A DNA stretch of 47,385 bases from a virus. How positions within the stretch are numbered: the first letter of the stretch is position 1; each line of letters opens with the position of its first letter. The stretch lies in IMG/VR virus record IMGVR_UViG_3300037189_008601, positions 1 through 47,385 of that record; one strand, 5' to 3'. The notes beneath the pieces were generated by a model that was given only the letters and a program-made list of their open reading frames with translations, made no database searches and was not told where the DNA came from. This document shows positions 47,035 through 47,385 of this stretch, piece after piece. Position numbers and translations under genes: made by a program.

Positions 47035-47385
47035 TCACTATTGATGCGATCTTTGTCACAGCAATTATCGGTGTAATCATTCCGGTAGTTGTAGGCACAA
47101 TAACTCATCTAAAAGCTAGTTCATCCCTTAAGGCGATACTAAGTATTGTTCTTAATGCTATTCAAGCGCTCATAGTTTCGTCCGTAATTGACAACGGGAG
47201 CGCTGTAATATCCAAAGATACCTTTATCCTGTGGATAACTGGTCTCGTCATCAGTGTTGCCACGTACTCCGGTGTGTACAAACCTACTGGGATAGTTGCT
47301 AAACTTCTTCCTAACATTGGGTTAGGTAAGCCATCCAATGATGTGCCTACTGATGTGCCTACTGATGTGCCTACTGATGTGCCTA
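47031..47385 (+). CDS. Holin-like membrane protein, 3' truncated
   Basis: The frame from ATG 47031 stays open to the end of the window (at least 118 residues). Two hydrophobic segments (AIFVTAIIGVIIPVVVGTI and a second at about 66-80, FILWITGLVISVATY) flank an amphipathic stretch; the C-terminal tail has KPSND followed by repeated DVPT. The size and topology suit an actinophage holin. It is paired with the preceding holin-like gene. The stop lies outside the window. Confidence 0.65.
   Translation, partial: MITIDAIFVTAIIGVIIPVVVGTITHLKASSSLKAILSIVLNAIQALIVSSVIDNGSAVISKDTFILWITGLVISVATYSGVYKPTGIVAKLLPNIGLGKPSNDVPTDVPTDVPTDVP
47338..47385 (+). repeat. 12-bp tandem repeat at right end
   Basis: GATGTGCCTACT is repeated four times (the last copy incomplete) up to the final base, coding for (Asp-Val-Pro-Thr)n in the holin-like protein. 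The copies are identical, so the true copy number is unknown and the window probably ends where assembly could not cross the array. Confidence 0.85.

Overview
The window is a gene-dense, almost entirely plus-strand stretch of a tailed bacteriophage with a contractile tail (myovirus morphology). The evidence is a tail sheath, a T4 gp19-like tube, a tape measure, a gp25-like wedge and a J-like baseplate protein. Genes are packed with ATGA, GTGA or TGATG stop/start overlaps. A Gram-positive host is likely: three peptidoglycan-hydrolase domains sit in the tail, several small holin-like membrane proteins are present, and no spanin pair is evident. The GC content is moderate. Some families (an MSMEG_6728-like protein, RusA, solo HicA-like, SpoVS-like) recall phages of actinobacteria and other Gram-positives, but the host cannot be fixed from sequence alone. 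Terminase, portal, capsid and a free endolysin are absent, so this is part of a genome. Both ends fall inside short tandem repeats (collagen-like at the left, a 12-bp DVPT repeat at the right), which suggests contig breaks at repeats.

Layout. 1-1326: end of a collagen-like fibre gene and a tiny ORF. 1344-5497: head-to-tail joining and tail completion proteins. 5558-9610: sheath, tube, a zinc-binding assembly protein and a short ORF that is either a frameshift extension or a separate gene. 9603-15288: tape measure with an M15 peptidase domain, then two tandem paralogues ending in a lysozyme-like and an NlpC/P60 domain. 15298-23615: baseplate (LysM/gp53-like, hub, gp25-like, J-like, gpI-like) and a carbohydrate-binding-like tail protein. 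23627-24691: a membrane protein and a HeH/SAP-type protein. 24692-24922: a structured region rich in inverted repeats, the only sizeable gap.

24923-40231: replication and recombination. An initiator-like protein carries three perfect 15-bp palindromic iterons at 21-bp spacing inside its gene, a candidate lambda-type origin. It is followed by a DnaC-like loader, DnaB-like helicase, primase, SNF2-like helicase, ssDNA-binding protein, family A DNA polymerase, RecA, a fused glycosyltransferase-methyltransferase, a dNTP-hydrolase-like protein and two PD-(D/E)XK nucleases. 40231-42891: a tRNA cluster (Leu, Lys, Met/Ile2, Gln, an atypical tRNA-like element and a truncated tRNA-Lys half) invaded by an HNH endonuclease, with a second methyltransferase/glycosyltransferase pair and a predicted pyrimidine-dimer glycosylase. 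42925-45295: small coiled-coil and zinc proteins, a dCMP-deaminase-like enzyme, RusA and a SpoVS homologue. 45292-47385: an OB-fold/collagen/C1q-like spike protein, two unknown proteins and two holin-like membrane proteins.

The genes fit a virulent or at least replication-autonomous phage that encodes most of its own replisome and recombination proteins. No integrase or recognisable lysogeny repressor is seen. The most interesting signals are the iterons, the inverted-repeat region just before them, the HNH insertion in the tRNA cluster, a beta-module repeated across four virion genes, a hairpin at the polymerase start, and the phage-borne SpoVS protein.
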